A stretch of 64,000 nt of DNA, from positions 124,001 to 188,000 of the forward strand of contig JADJCG010000004.1 of NCBI GenBank assembly GCA_016703335.1, read 5' to 3'. The stretch is from Caulobacteraceae bacterium (GTDB lineage Bacteria; Pseudomonadota; Alphaproteobacteria; Caulobacterales; Aquidulcibacteraceae). Positions within the stretch are counted from its first letter, which is position 1, and each line of letters begins with the position of its first letter. The notes beneath the pieces are model-generated. The model searched no databases. It worked only from the letters and a program-made list of their open reading frames with translations, and was not told the origin of the DNA. Below, one piece after another: positions 7,160 through 16,981 of this stretch. Both the position numbers and the translations under genes were made by a program.

Positions 7160-7636
7160 TTGCGGCAGTTCTTCTTCGCACTTGCGTTCGTCGTATCCGC
7201 TTGCGCCACGCCGCACGCGCGCGCCGATGAGACGGACATCAATTACGCCGAGCGAGTCGTCGCATGCGTGACTGCGGCCGAGGGCGACGAAGCTCTGCTC
7301 AATGCGTGCCAAGGCGCCGCTTCTCGCCCGTGTATGGAGACCGATGGCGGCGCATCGACGATGGGCATGGTCATGTGCCTCAGCGCTGAAGGTGACGCCT
7401 GGGTATCGCTCATGGAGGCGGCGCAAGTGCGATTGAGCGCCTCCAACCCCGACGCCGCTGACGCGCTGATACGCGCGCAACAGCAATGGCGCGAATACTG
7501 GGACGCCGAGTGCAGCTATAGCGTCGCCCGATGGGGGCAAGGCTCGGGCGCGCGGGTTGAATACGCAGCCTGCATGGCGCACCTGACCGCCGATCGCGCG
7601 GTCGAGCTTCTGGTGATCGAGAAGCTAGGCGACTAG
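7160..7636 (+). CDS. LprI-like (DUF1311) exported protein
   Basis: The 158-residue protein starts with a signal sequence (RQFFFALAFVVSACATPHARA) and has the DUF1311/LprI-type pattern: an early Cys pair, then LMEAAQVRLSA, ALIRAQQQWREYWDAEC with the family's W..YRD-like motif, and a closing AACMAHLTADRAVEL. Some members inhibit lysozyme; most are uncharacterised. It fits nicely that a membrane-anchored lysozyme gene lies 1 kb away, but a functional link is inference. The start is TTG 7160, supported by CAGGAGGC eight bases upstream. Confidence 0.75.
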   Translation: MRQFFFALAFVVSACATPHARADETDINYAERVVACVTAAEGDEALLNACQGAASRPCMETDGGASTMGMVMCLSAEGDAWVSLMEAAQVRLSASNPDAADALIRAQQQWREYWDAECSYSVARWGQGSGARVEYAACMAHLTADRAVELLVIEKLGD

Positions 7637-7637
7637 C

Positions 7638-8219
7638 TTACGGCCGTTCAGGCGTCTTTGATCCCAACAACGTCGCGTGCGTGCCGGCAACCGCGATGCA
7701 CGCATTGCTCTCGCCGCCATCGGGATAGCAGAAGAGGGCGCTCTGATTGCCGCGCGCTTGTTCGTAGACGTTGCGCGCGACAGCGGGTTGGAAACCTGGA
7801 GGCGCTTGCGCGCCAGCTGGCCAGGCAGGCAGCTCAGCCGCGGTGCCGGTCTCGGATGCGTTCTGTGTCCACGACTCGATCTCTTCGCGCAGCCCCGTCT
7901 GGTCGCCGTTCGGGTTGAAAGCGAGCGAGACGTCGCGCGTCGGATAATCGTGCGTGAAGAGCACTTGGCCTTCGGTCGACTTAATGCGGATCGTCGCCAC
8001 CGCCTCAGCGCAGGTCGCGCCATGAGCTTCAGCTTCGATGATGTAGTACTGGCTGCCGACTGCTGACCAATCGCGCGACGCGTTGGCGTCGCAGCCCATG
8101 CGGCCGGACGTGCTCGCCGCCGGGATCTCAGCGGTTGTCGTCGTCGCAGGCGCCTCAGACGCCGGCGGTGTACACGCCATCAGACCCAGTGCCAGCAAGC
8201 TCACGCCAATTCGCATCAT
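7638..8219 (-). CDS. Putative lipoprotein, tandem family member 1
   Basis: The 193 residues begin with a lipoprotein signal and lipobox (LLALGLMAC, Cys at about residue 16) followed by a Thr/Ala/Pro linker. The folded part shares a layout with the next two genes: a Cys in ATCAEAVATIRI, a strand TEGQVLFTHDYP, an acidic REEIESWTQ helix, a Pro-rich loop, and a final Cys pair (LFCYPDGGESNACIAV). Function unknown. The gene overlaps the stop of its upstream paralogue by four bases, so the three are co-transcribed. Confidence 0.72.
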   Translation of the reverse strand: MMRIGVSLLALGLMACTPPASEAPATTTTAEIPAASTSGRMGCDANASRDWSAVGSQYYIIEAEAHGATCAEAVATIRIKSTEGQVLFTHDYPTRDVSLAFNPNGDQTGLREEIESWTQNASETGTAAELPAWPAGAQAPPGFQPAVARNVYEQARGNQSALFCYPDGGESNACIAVAGTHATLLGSKTPERP

Positions 8220-8734
8220 TCCACCGTCTCCTCGACGTCTCGATCAAACAGATGTCCTGCGCCGCCGGCGACAGGCTCCCAAAACACGCACGTCTGCCGT
8301 GCTGTTCCTGAAAAGTGGCATAACATCGGCAGATCACGTGCGCGGATGTCCGCATATGTGAGTTCGTCCAATGTTGTTTGTCCCGGCGCGAGCTGGTCCC
8401 ATTCGGGCGCGGTCTGCGTCGTCATGATCGCCGGCTGTGACCATTCTTCGAGGAACGTCTCGACGCGCTCGGGTTCCTCGGCCTTGAACACATCGCCGAA
8501 AGCACGCGGCAACGGTGTCGCCCACGCCCATATTGGGAAGCCTTCGCCATCGATGATCTCGTAGATGCCGATCGCCTTATCGCAAGACGCGCCAAACGTG
8601 CGCACCGTGACGCGATCAGCTGTGACGCCGCCGGTGAACGTGATCTCGCGTGTATGCGTGAAATCACACCGCGCGACGTGCGGCGAACATGCGCTTGCAA
8701 AGAACAGCGCGCCGAGAGCGAGAAGGCGGATCAC
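8216..8734 (-). CDS. Putative lipoprotein, tandem family member 2
   Basis: The 172 residues start MIRLLALGALFFASAC, a clear lipobox. Matching positions to its neighbours are GASCDKAIGIYEI, FPIWAWATPLP, VETFLEEWSQPAIM and the C-terminal ARDLPMLCHF...QTCVFWEP with two Cys. The four conserved Cys suggest disulfides in the periplasm or at the outer membrane. Starts overlap the previous stop (ATGA-type), showing tight translational coupling. Function unknown. Confidence 0.72.
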   Translation of the reverse strand: MIRLLALGALFFASACSPHVARCDFTHTREITFTGGVTADRVTVRTFGASCDKAIGIYEIIDGEGFPIWAWATPLPRAFGDVFKAEEPERVETFLEEWSQPAIMTTQTAPEWDQLAPGQTTLDELTYADIRARDLPMLCHFSGTARQTCVFWEPVAGGAGHLFDRDVEETVE

Positions 8735-9289
8735 GGCCCGTAAGCCACGATCATAGTTGGCGCATTCGATGCAGGATCAATGACCAAGCACTGCGTCGCC
8801 TCGACGGCTGCCGCGTAGCAAATCATCGGCAAATTGCGCGCGCGCAGCATCTCGTAAGTGTCACGCTCAAACGGCGTGTTGTAGGAGAATGTCGGTGCGC
8901 TGGATGAAAGCGTGTCGACGCCTTCACGCCATTCCGGCAATTCGCCGGAGCGCTTTATCGTAACATCCGCCCAACCAGCGAGGAATGTATCCATCTGTTC
9001 GTTTGTGACCGCTGGCGCGTCCTCTGGCGGGATGCCGCCTGTGGTCATGTCGTAATAGGTGGATGCAAACGTCCACAGCGGATCGCCAGCGGAATTGCGC
9101 GCTACGAACGTCACCACCGCCTGCGCGCATGCGGCCCGCCAGACGCGCTCGTGATCGTGTCCGGCGCGCCTTCGTTGTCCACGCGACCTCATGCGTGGCG
9201 ATGCGCGCACGCAGACGCGCTTGTGCGGGAGTGTTGGCTGGTCCGCACGCGCTCAGCGCCAGCGTGACGGCAAGCAGAAGGATACGCAT
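8731..9289 (-). CDS. Putative lipoprotein, tandem family member 3, frameshifted
   Basis: The start MRILLLAVTLALSACGP at 9289 gives a lipobox. After about 40 residues the homology to the two downstream genes moves to another frame (ERVWRAACAQAVVTFVA, WTFASTYYDM, MDTFLAGWADVTI, ARNLPMICYAAAVEATQC). The break is near 9165-9180. With the frame restored it is a third paralogue of the same length and Cys pattern. It is the first gene of the three-gene unit. Confidence 0.68.
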
Positions 9290-9345
9290 GGAACGCCCCT
9301 GGGATTCGGGCGGACCATACAAAAGCGGCGCGCGCCAGCGCCAGC

Positions 9346-11141
9346 CTAATCGGCGGTTTCGAGTGAGGACCAACCCGCAAGCGAACCGATCGCGTCGGTT
9401 TCCGGCTGTTGGAACAATCCGTGCGGGCGCTGCAACGCAGCGACAGCGGCTTCATAACCTGCCGTCACAGCATCGTCGAAGCGCTTCCAATCGCGCATGT
9501 CGATGTCCGGCATCTCCGGTGCGATCAAAACATCAGCGCCGGAGCGGCCTTCCCACGGATCGATCGTAAGCGTGGCCGCGCGCATCAGCAGCGACGCAAT
9601 CGGCGGCGCCGATTGAAACCCATGTGCGGCGATCCAACCGAAGAAGCCTGGTGGATCGCGGAAATCTTCCGGATCGATCCCGTCGCGTCGCGCCACATCA
9701 ACGCCGATGATCGGCCCGCGATGCAGATCGCGCAGAATATCGACGGGGAAATTCTTCAACACCGCGCCGTCAACCAGCAAACCTTTGTCGCCGTCCAACA
9801 CCGGCGGCAAAATCCCAGGTAGCGAAATCGACGCGCGTAGCGCCTTGCGCAACAAGCCGCCGCGATGAATGCGCGCCGTGCCAGAGACGAGATCGGTGGA
9901 GACCGCAAAGAACGGGACTTCCAGATCCTCGATCAACGTCTCGCCGAAATTCTCCTCAACCGATCGTCGACGCGCTTGCCGCGCACCAGGCCGACAACCG
10001 GCAGCACGTAGTCGCCCAGTGGATTGGTCTCGACGAACGCCTTGCGGATACGCCGCTCGATTTCGTCGTTCGGCCAGCCCATCGCAACGCAGGCAGCGAC
10101 GACTGCGCCCATCGAGGTGCCGCCGATAACGTCGAACGGCAGGCCAGCTTCGCGCAACGCGCGCACAACGCCGATATGCGCGTAGGCGCGCGCGCCCGCC
10201 GCCGGAGAGCACAAGCCCGATCGAGCGCCGCGCGATGACGCGCGCAAGCCGCGCAGCGTCCGCATCTTCAAGCCCGCGCCAATGAAACAGCCGCGATGCA
10301 TCGCAGGCGAGGCGCCATTCGTTCGTTGACGCAGCTTTGCGGTCCATGCCGTGGTGCAGCAAGATGACATCGACCAAGCGGAATTGCCGTGCTGGTGAGG
10401 GCTCCTCGGGCGGCAGCAGTGGCGTCGATGGCATCGCGTCAGCACGGGCGAAGAACCAGATGCGGTCGGCCTGGCGAATGCAGGTGCGGAACCAGCGCGT
10501 GTCTGCGATGGGCGAGACGAGAAACACGGCGTCGTTCTTTTGCTCAAGCGCATCAAACCAGGCGCTGTTCATGCCTTCGCTTGAGATCGCGAGAACGTCG
10601 GCCTCGGTGATGACGACAGCGCGTGCGCCGAGGCGCTTCAGCGCAGCTTGCAATGTGCGTGCGCGCAATTCGATGTCGATCGTCGGCGACGTCGCGATCA
10701 TCGCGTACACTTTAGGATCGGAGCGCGGGCTGGATTTGCCGCTTGAGCGTGCGCGCGTCAGCATGATGCGCGCGATGTGCTCCATCATCGCCGGGTGCGC
10801 GTGTACCAAAAGATCGAACGCACCCGGCGGCAGTTTCAGCACTTCGCTGTCACGCATCGCGAACACGCTGGATGAGTGCGGCTCGCGCGCGATCATCGCC
10901 ATTTCGCCGACAGGTTCGCCGGGGCGGATGTAGCCAAGCAATTGATGACCGCCGCGCTCGGCTGGCTTGAACGCCGCGAGCGAGCCCGACACGAGGAAGT
11001 AGACGCCGTCTGGCGGCTCGCCGGCCGCCAGCAGCGGCCAGCCCGCCGGGACCGAGAACCATTCCGCCACGGCATCGAGCGCGCCCAGACGTCGGGCGTG
11101 ATGCCAGTGAAGTCGGTGGCTTCGGCGAGACTGGGCTTCAT
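9346..11141 (-). CDS. Patatin-like phospholipase with N-terminal cyclic-nucleotide-binding domain, frameshifted
   Basis: The order is: start MKPSLAEATDFTGI; a cNMP-binding/Crp-type domain (about 20-130; GEPPDGVYFLVSGSLAAF, RPGEPVGEMAMIAREPHSSS); a middle region with a DUF-type Rossmann-like part; and a patatin domain. The patatin domain has the GGGARAYAHIGVVRAL oxyanion loop, the nucleophile Ser in GGTSMGA and the catalytic Asp in VDGAVLKNFP. This is the bacterial NTE/RssA-like architecture of lysophospholipases. The frame changes three times (about 11083, 10200 and 9965), each needing one base. ATG 11141 is the real start, in a different frame from the rest. It is divergent from the TIR gene. 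Confidence 0.85.
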
Positions 11142-11251
11142 GGTTTGAGCGCCAAGGATAGGCCGATTGTTAAGGCGCAATGAGAACAACTGTGGGTGAG
11201 GCGGCCCGCGGCCGGTTTGCGGCCAGGGCGGCGGGGGCCTAAAGACCCCCA

Positions 11252-12433
11252 ATGACTGTATTCCTCGCCCACGCTCCCGCCGACCGCCAAACCGCGGAGG
11301 CGCTTGAGAAGGTTATCGAGCGCCGCGGGCAGTTCTGCGAACTTGATGACGGGCAGACGGCGCTGAAGCCTGTGGGCAATGGCGACTCGTTTGTGTTGCT
11401 GGTCTCCCAAGCGCTGACCTTCGCCACCGCGCGCCTACGGCTTGAACAGCGAGCGCTCGACGCGTGGGCGCAAGGGGCGCCTGATGGTCGTGAAGCTTGG
11501 ATCACGGCATCGCGCCAGTGGGCCTGCGCGATTTACCAGCCATAGATGCGACGTTCGAAGCGGCGCGTGAGTTCAAGTGGAACGAAGTTGCGGAGGCGGC
11601 GGTGGAGATCGCGCGCAAACCGCCTGAGCCTGAAGCGTCGGACGACGATGCACGGAAGGGGCGCCGCAGCCGCCGCCGCCACCTGCGCGGGTGCAGGCAA
11701 AGAGGGGCGGCGCGCTTGGGGCGCTGCTCTTTCCGATCCTGCTGCTGCCGGGCTTGCTCGCGATCGCGGCCAGCGCGTCGATCTGGCTCGCCAACCGCAT
11801 CGGCCCGACGCCGGGTGGTTGGCCCGAACTGATCGCCGGCATCGATGGCTTTGGCGTGCGTTACGGTTTGCCAGGCGGCGTCACGCCGTGGCTGTTCGCG
11901 CTCTCGATCGCGCTGTTCGTCGCGGTCATCGGGCTCATCGTTGCTGGCTTGTCAAGAAGAGCGACGCCCGCGAGCGACTCGACGCGCAGCGCGCCGAAGC
12001 CGCGCGCACGCGGCCCGCGCACCGGCGCAACGCCTCGGCGGACGCCGTGTTCGTATCCTACGCCCGAGCCAACGACATGACCGTGCTGCCGCTGGTTGAA
12101 GCGGCAAAGCGCGCGGGCCGCAAGTTCTGGTTGGACCAGCAAGGCATCAGCGCCGGCGACGGCTGGGCCGGCGAGATCGTGCGCGCCATCCGCGGCGCCG
12201 GCGGCGTGGTTGTGATGTGCTCGCAGGCGGCGTTTGAGAGCGATCATGTGAAGCGCGAGATTTATCTGGCAGATCGCTACAAGAAGAAGCTGGTGCCCGT
12301 GTTCATTGAACACGCCGAGCCGCCGGAAGATTTCGAGTATTTCTTCGCCAGCGTGCAATCGCTAAACCTTTACGACATGCCGGAAGAAGAGCGCTCGGAA
12401 GCGCTGGTCCGCATGCTGGGAGCCGCCGCATGA
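11252..12433 (+). CDS. Membrane protein with two TIR-like domains, frameshifted
   Basis: Four frames changes must be bridged (about 11475-11495, 11655 and 11950). The protein then reads: N-terminal TIR-like domain (TVFLAHAPADRQTAEALEKV, FVLLVSQALTFATARL); a Pro-rich linker; two transmembrane helices (ALLFPILLLPGLLAIAAS and TPWLFALSIALFVAVIGL); and a C-terminal TIR domain of the TIR_2 type (AVFVSYARANDMTVLPLVEA, FWLDQQGISAGDGWAGEI, VKREIYLADRYKKKLVPVFI). Both TIR parts would face the cytoplasm. TIR domains work as NAD+-cleaving enzymes or as adaptors; which applies here is unknown. Its stop overlaps the enoyl-CoA hydratase start by four bases. Confidence 0.75.
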
Positions 12434-13226
12434 GCCTCGAACCAGAACCGGCGCTGCTTGATATCTCTGGCGAGGGCATCGCTGTCGTTACCCTCAACCG
12501 GCCGGCCAAGCGCAATGCGTTTGACGAACTGATGATCGCAGCGCTCAGCGAGCATTTTGAGACGTTGAAAGGCGCGGATCACGTTCGCGCCGTGTTCGTC
12601 CGCGGCGCGGGCGAGACCTTCTGTGCGGGCGCGGACATCGATTGGATGCGGCGCGGCGGCGAACGCACTGAAGCTGACAATGAAGCCGATGCGCTGGATC
12701 TCGCGCGCATGCTGAAGCATCTGCACGATTTGCCTCAGCTCACGGTCGCGCTCGTGCAAGGCGCGGCGATGGGCGGCGGCGGCGGCCTCGTTGCCGCGTG
12801 CGATGTTGCGGTTTCGGTGAAGGGTGCGAAATTCCGCTTCAGCGAAGTGCGCTTGGGCCTCACGCCTGCAACGATCTCACCATACGTGATCGAAGCGATC
12901 GGACCACGCATGGCGCGCGCGCTGTTCGCGAGCGCCGAGGGCTTCGACGGCGCATACGCTGAGAAAATCGGGCTGGTGCAGTACACGGTCGACAACGAAG
13001 CCGGCTTGACTTCGATGATGGAACATTTGTCAGAATTGGCGCTCGCGGCCGCGCCGGCGCCGTCGCTGACTCAAAAGCGCTCGTGCGCCACGTCGCGGCA
13101 CATGCGATCGACGATCATCTGCTGAAGGAAACGGCTCGCCGAATTGCAAAAAGGCGTGCATCATCGGAGGGGCGTGAAGGGCTCAAAGCGTTCCTAGAGA
13201 AGCGCAAGCCGGAGTGGAATTCGTGA
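12430..13226 (+). CDS. Enoyl-CoA hydratase/isomerase family protein, frameshifted near the end
   Basis: The crotonase fold is clear: VVTLNRPAKRNAFDE, the oxyanion-hole segment FCAGADIDWM, and QGAAMGGGGGLVAACDVAV with the second backbone NH, then FRFSEVRLGLTPATISPYV carrying a Glu in the catalytic place. The frame breaks near 13068 and continues as ALVRHVAAHAIDDHLLKETA to the stop at 13226, giving about 265 residues as usual. A methylglutaconyl-CoA hydratase role in leucine breakdown is possible, since HMG-CoA lyase and an acyl-CoA carboxylase subunit are in the window, but they are not linked to this gene. It starts inside the stop of the TIR gene. Confidence 0.85.
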
Positions 13227-13603
13227 AGCTAAAGCGCGGCCTCAGTCGGATTTGGGCCTACCTTTATCGCGTGAAGCTCGCTCGTGCGCACATGCCGTTT
13301 TGGCGCGTGGTAGTAGAGGCCCGTCTCGACCGTCGCGCAAAGAATTGGCCGAAGCGTTTCGAGACCGCAGTCGCCCCAATCTACGTCTGGGCCCGCACCA
13401 TCGAGGAGGCCGAAGGCCTGGCCGCGCTGGCCGTCGAGGGCGAGGGCCTGGAGGCGCTCACCTGCGACGCCAAGAAATGCGCCCCGGCGGTAGCCCCCCG
13501 GCGCGAGCCAATAGCCGTCGCACGCGGGGAATTGGGCTTCCTGCCGCGCCTGGACGGCGAAACCGGCGCAGAAGGCCCCTCGCGGCGCGACGCCCGGGCT
13601 TGA
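13223..13603 (+). CDS. Conserved hypothetical protein
   Basis: The GTG at 13223 overlaps the stop of the enoyl-CoA hydratase (GTGA), which argues for translational coupling. The protein (126 residues) is basic at the N-terminus (KLKRGLSRIWAYLYRVKLAR), has a central YVWARTIEEAEGLAALAVEGEG segment, and a Gly/Arg-rich, probably disordered end. No signal peptide or membrane helix is seen. I do not recognise the family. Confidence 0.55.
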   Translation: MKLKRGLSRIWAYLYRVKLARAHMPFWRVVVEARLDRRAKNWPKRFETAVAPIYVWARTIEEAEGLAALAVEGEGLEALTCDAKKCAPAVAPRREPIAVARGELGFLPRLDGETGAEGPSRRDARA

Positions 13604-13635
13604 TCCCGTCCGCCGCGCGCGGGAGACTCTGATCC

Positions 13636-14930
13636 ATGACAGGGGAACTTGAAGCAGCCGGCGCCTTGGCGACCGCAGGCGCGGTGGGTGCGGCTATTGA
13701 AGGCCGTGAAGGCGGCGCGCCGGGCAGCGGCAACTGCCCGAACTGTGACGCCCCGATCAGTGGCCGCTTCTGCAGCAATTGCGGCCAGCACGCGCATCCG
13801 AACCGCAAGTTGACGGGCGTTATGGGTGAGTTCCTGTACGGGCTTTGGAACTTCGACACCAAAGCTTGGCGCACGATCCCGATGCTGATCGTTCGCCCCG
13901 GCACGCTGACGCGCAATTATGTCTACGGCAAACGCGCGCGCTACCTCGCGCCCCTGACGATGTTCCTGTTCGCGATCTTTGTGATGTTCTTCGCGCTTTC
14001 GACGATCAAAGCGCCGACGAACACTCGCGACAATGACGTCGCGGTGTCACAGGAGGATTTGACCGAAGCGCGCAACGACCTGACGCAAGCGGAGACCGAG
14101 CTCGCGAATGCGCGCGCGCATCCTGATCCGGATCAACCGGCCGGGCTTGAAGTGCGGCTGGCCGAGCAGGCTGTGCGGCTCGCGGAGGCGCAAGTCGCGC
14201 GCATGGAACGCCGGGTCGCGCAAGCACAAGTGCGCGAGCACGAGCGGGCGCGCGGCAGGCCGCTGCGAACGCAGGAGCGCCCATTCAAATCGACATCGGT
14301 GACGAGACGCCGACGGCGCCGCCCGCGTCCGCCGAAACAGCCCGCACCACGACAACCACTCCAACGACGCCAGCAGCGACCACGACTCCGGTAACGCCAA
14401 CAACGCCAGCCACGAACAGCGATGACGGCGTCGAGACCTGGCAGGATCGCGTGCGCGAGATCGGTCAGAGCGACGACTTCGTCGTGTTCGGGGCCATGAC
14501 GAGGAGCTCAACCAGCGCATCCGCCGCAAGTTCGCGAACCCGGATCTCGCGCTCTATCAAATCCAGGACGCCGCCTCGAAATTCTCGTTCCTGCTGGCGC
14601 CGCTGTCGCTGCCGTTCATCGCGCTGCTTTTCCTCTGGAAGCGCGGCATCACGCTCTACGACCACATGGCCTACGCGCTCTACGCGCTCGCCTTCGCGGC
14701 CATCCTGTTTTCCACCGCCGTGCTGCTTGGGCGAGATCCCGTTCATCAGCTGGGCGGCGGCGTGGCTGCTGCTGGCGTTGCCCGTCCACATGTGGTTTCA
14801 CTTGAAAGGCGCGTACGCGCTCGGCTGGTGGTCGGCGACGTGGCGGACGTTCTTCATGCTCAACTTCGCGCTGATCGTGGCGTGCGTATTCCTGGTTACG
14901 GTTGTTGTTCTCGGGCTGGCGGGAAACTGA
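13636..14930 (+). CDS. DUF3667-type zinc-ribbon membrane protein, frameshifted
   Basis: After an acidic Gly/Ala start, a zinc ribbon appears at about residues 35-55 (CPNCDAPISGRFCSNCGQ). Next come the DUF3667 signature LTGVMGEFLYGLWNFDTKAW, a first membrane helix (LAPLTMFLFAIFVMFFAL) and a long Gln/Glu/Ala coiled-coil (about 140-215). The frame is lost near 14285 and recovered after 14500 (IQDAASKFSFLLAPLSL, then LWKRGITLYDHMAYALYALAF and MWFHLKGAYALGWWSATWRTFF), with more helices. At least three base errors are needed. The stop overlaps the next start (TGATG). Role unknown; the family is membrane-bound and widespread in Proteobacteria and Bacteroidetes. Confidence 0.72.
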
Positions 14931-15349
14931 TGCAGTTCGAAAATCCCTTTGGCATCGAAGAGTTGATCGAGCTTGGCGGCTCGGCGGCCGTGGTGCTGTT
15001 GATGATCGGCGTCGCCGCGGTGCTTGGTTTTCGTATGTCGGCGCGGATCGACGATGGCGAATTGACCCGCCTTGCCGAAGCGGAAGGGGTGCACGTCGAT
15101 GGCGCCGTGATCGCGCAAAATGGCCGCACGGCGTTCGCGCGGTTGAGCGACGGGCGGGTGATGGTGGCGCGGGTGATGGGCGCCGACGTTAGCGCGCGTT
15201 TCGCACCTGCGAACGCGGTGAAGCTGAACGTCAATGCGCGCCGTCTGAACGCAACGTTTGCCGACACCGGGTTCCCGCCGCTAAAGATGCGTCTCGATGA
15301 CTCGCCCGCCTGGCTGAAAGAGTTCAGCAGTGGAGGAGATAAAGCGTGA
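14930..15349 (+). CDS. Hypothetical single-pass membrane protein
   Basis: The ATG at 14930 overlaps the stop of the DUF3667 gene. The 139 residues have one membrane helix (AAVVLLMIGVAAVLGF, about 19-35) and a cytosolic or periplasmic domain with an AEAEGVHVDGAVIAQNG, DGRVMVARVMGADVSAR pattern. No family recognised. It overlaps the following desaturase-type gene by four bases, so it belongs to the same operon. Confidence 0.65.
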   Translation: MQFENPFGIEELIELGGSAAVVLLMIGVAAVLGFRMSARIDDGELTRLAEAEGVHVDGAVIAQNGRTAFARLSDGRVMVARVMGADVSARFAPANAVKLNVNARRLNATFADTGFPPLKMRLDDSPAWLKEFSSGGDKA

Positions 15350-16278
15350 CGCCTCCAGCAGCGCCGTTCGAGCTTCCACCCATCATCACCTACGCGGTGC
15401 CGGGCTTTGTGCTGCTCATTATCATCGAAATGATTGCGGTGCGGCTCACCAAGAAGGGCCGCTACGAATATCGCGATAGCGCCTCAAGCCTCGCTATGGG
15501 TCTCGGCAATCGCGTGTTCGGCATCGCGATCGGCGGGCTGGTGGTGCTGGCGTATTTCGGCGTCTATCAATTCCGGCTGTTCAATCTGGGTTGGACGTGG
15601 CCGGTAATGATCGCGTGCTTCTTCGCAGAAGACCTCGCGTATTATTGGTTTCACCGCATCGCGCACGAGCGCCGCTTCTTCTGGGCGAGCCACATCGTCC
15701 ATCACTCGTCTCAGCACTACAATCTGACGACGGCGCTGCGCCAAACTTGGACGGGCACGCTCGGGCTGAACTTCATCTTCTGGCTTCCGCTGCTGTATAT
15801 CGGCTTCCCGCCATTGATGGTGCTGATGTTCTCGTCGATCAGCCTTGTCTATCAATTCTGGATACATACAGAGTTGATCGATCGGATGGGGCCGTTCGAG
15901 TGGATTTTCAACACGCCGTCGCATCACCGCGTCCATCACGCGACCAATGCGAAATATCTCGATGCAAACTATGCCGGCGTTCTCATCATTTGGGATCGCA
16001 TGTTCGGCACGTTTGTGCCGGAGGATGCCAAAGAGAAACCGCACTACGGCATTGTCAGCCAGCTCGGCACCTTCAATCCATTCCGCGTCGCTTTCCACGA
16101 ATGGGCCGGCATCTGGCGTGACGTAACGCACGCGAAGTCGATCAAGGATGTGTTCGGCTATGTGTTTGGTCCGCCGGGCTGGAGCCCGGATGGCTCGCGC
16201 AAAACCAGCGCATCGATCAAAGCAGAGTGGGCGGCGCCAGCAAGAAGCGCCGCATCGGCGGCGGTCGCGGCGGAGTAA
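15346..16278 (+). CDS. Sterol desaturase/fatty acid hydroxylase family protein
   Basis: The 310 residues have four or five membrane helices and the di-iron histidine boxes of the superfamily: HRIAHERRFFW, HIVHHSSQHYN and a later HHRVHHATN (about residues 105-205). These enzymes insert oxygen or a double bond into membrane lipids using O2 at a non-haem di-iron centre. The substrate cannot be told from sequence; hopanoids, carotenoids or fatty acids are options. GTG 15346 overlaps the upstream stop. The C-terminus ends in a short Ala-rich tail. Confidence 0.88.
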   Translation: MTPPAAPFELPPIITYAVPGFVLLIIIEMIAVRLTKKGRYEYRDSASSLAMGLGNRVFGIAIGGLVVLAYFGVYQFRLFNLGWTWPVMIACFFAEDLAYYWFHRIAHERRFFWASHIVHHSSQHYNLTTALRQTWTGTLGLNFIFWLPLLYIGFPPLMVLMFSSISLVYQFWIHTELIDRMGPFEWIFNTPSHHRVHHATNAKYLDANYAGVLIIWDRMFGTFVPEDAKEKPHYGIVSQLGTFNPFRVAFHEWAGIWRDVTHAKSIKDVFGYVFGPPGWSPDGSRKTSASIKAEWAAPARSAASAAVAAE

Positions 16279-16279
16279 C

Positions 16280-16925
16280 GTGTACGTCCCGGAACATTTT
16301 GCGACCGATGATGCGGACGCGCTGATCGCGCGGCTCTCGCGGCGCTGGTCCGGCGCGCTGATCACGATGGACGCGGATGGCGCGCCGGTCGCGCGCACAT
16401 ACCGATCCTGTGGGACGCGGAAAGCGCGTCGCCACCGGGCACATCGCGCGGGCCGATCCGCAATGGAAGCAGGGCCCCGGCAAAGGGTTGATCGTGCTCA
16501 GCGGCGCGGAGGCATACGTCACGCCCGCTTGGTATCCGTCGAAGGCCGAGCACGGAAAGACCGTGCCGACCTGGAATTACGAGGCAGTCCATATCACCGG
16601 CGCTGTCGAATGGTTTGACGATGCGGCGCGTCTCGAAGGCGTTGTCGCCGAACTGTCACGCGTGCACGAGCAAGATCGCGCCGCACCGTGGACCATCGAG
16701 GATGCGCCGCGAACCTACATCGACGCGCTGCTGCGCGGTTTTATTGGCGTCACGCTCAAGGCCGAGCGCGTCGAAGCCAAACGCAAAATGTCGCAAAACA
16801 AAAGCGACGCTGATTTTCGCGGCGTGGAGCGCGGTATGGCGGCGGGCGGCGAGCCCATGGCTCACGAAGTGGCCGCGCTTTTGCGCGAAACGCGCGCCGT
16901 CGCCGACGATCCAGACGGCAATTGA
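16280..16925 (+). CDS. PaiB-like FMN-binding protein, frameshifted
   Basis: The GTG at 16280 gives the typical PaiB start MYVPEHFATDDADALI, two bases after the desaturase stop. The FMN-binding split-barrel follows across two frame changes (about 16400 and 16420): THIPILWD, then GHIARADPQWKQG, the family's YVTPAWYPSKAEHGKTVPTW and NYEAVH. PaiB proteins resemble pyridoxamine-phosphate oxidases and are described as negative regulators of sporulation and protease genes in Bacillus; in Proteobacteria the role is unknown. Confidence 0.82.
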
Positions 16926-16981
16926 TCTAGCGCCCTGGAAAAGCCGAGCTAAACTCCCCTAGGGACAGGAGGGGGAGATCC

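Noticed and set aside
9346..12433. Patatin plus TIR read as a CBASS or Thoeris defence island
   Set aside because: No nucleotidyltransferase/cyclase, ThsA-type effector or E1/E2 genes are near, and the patatin protein has the common housekeeping NTE-like design. Kept only as a weak note on the TIR gene.
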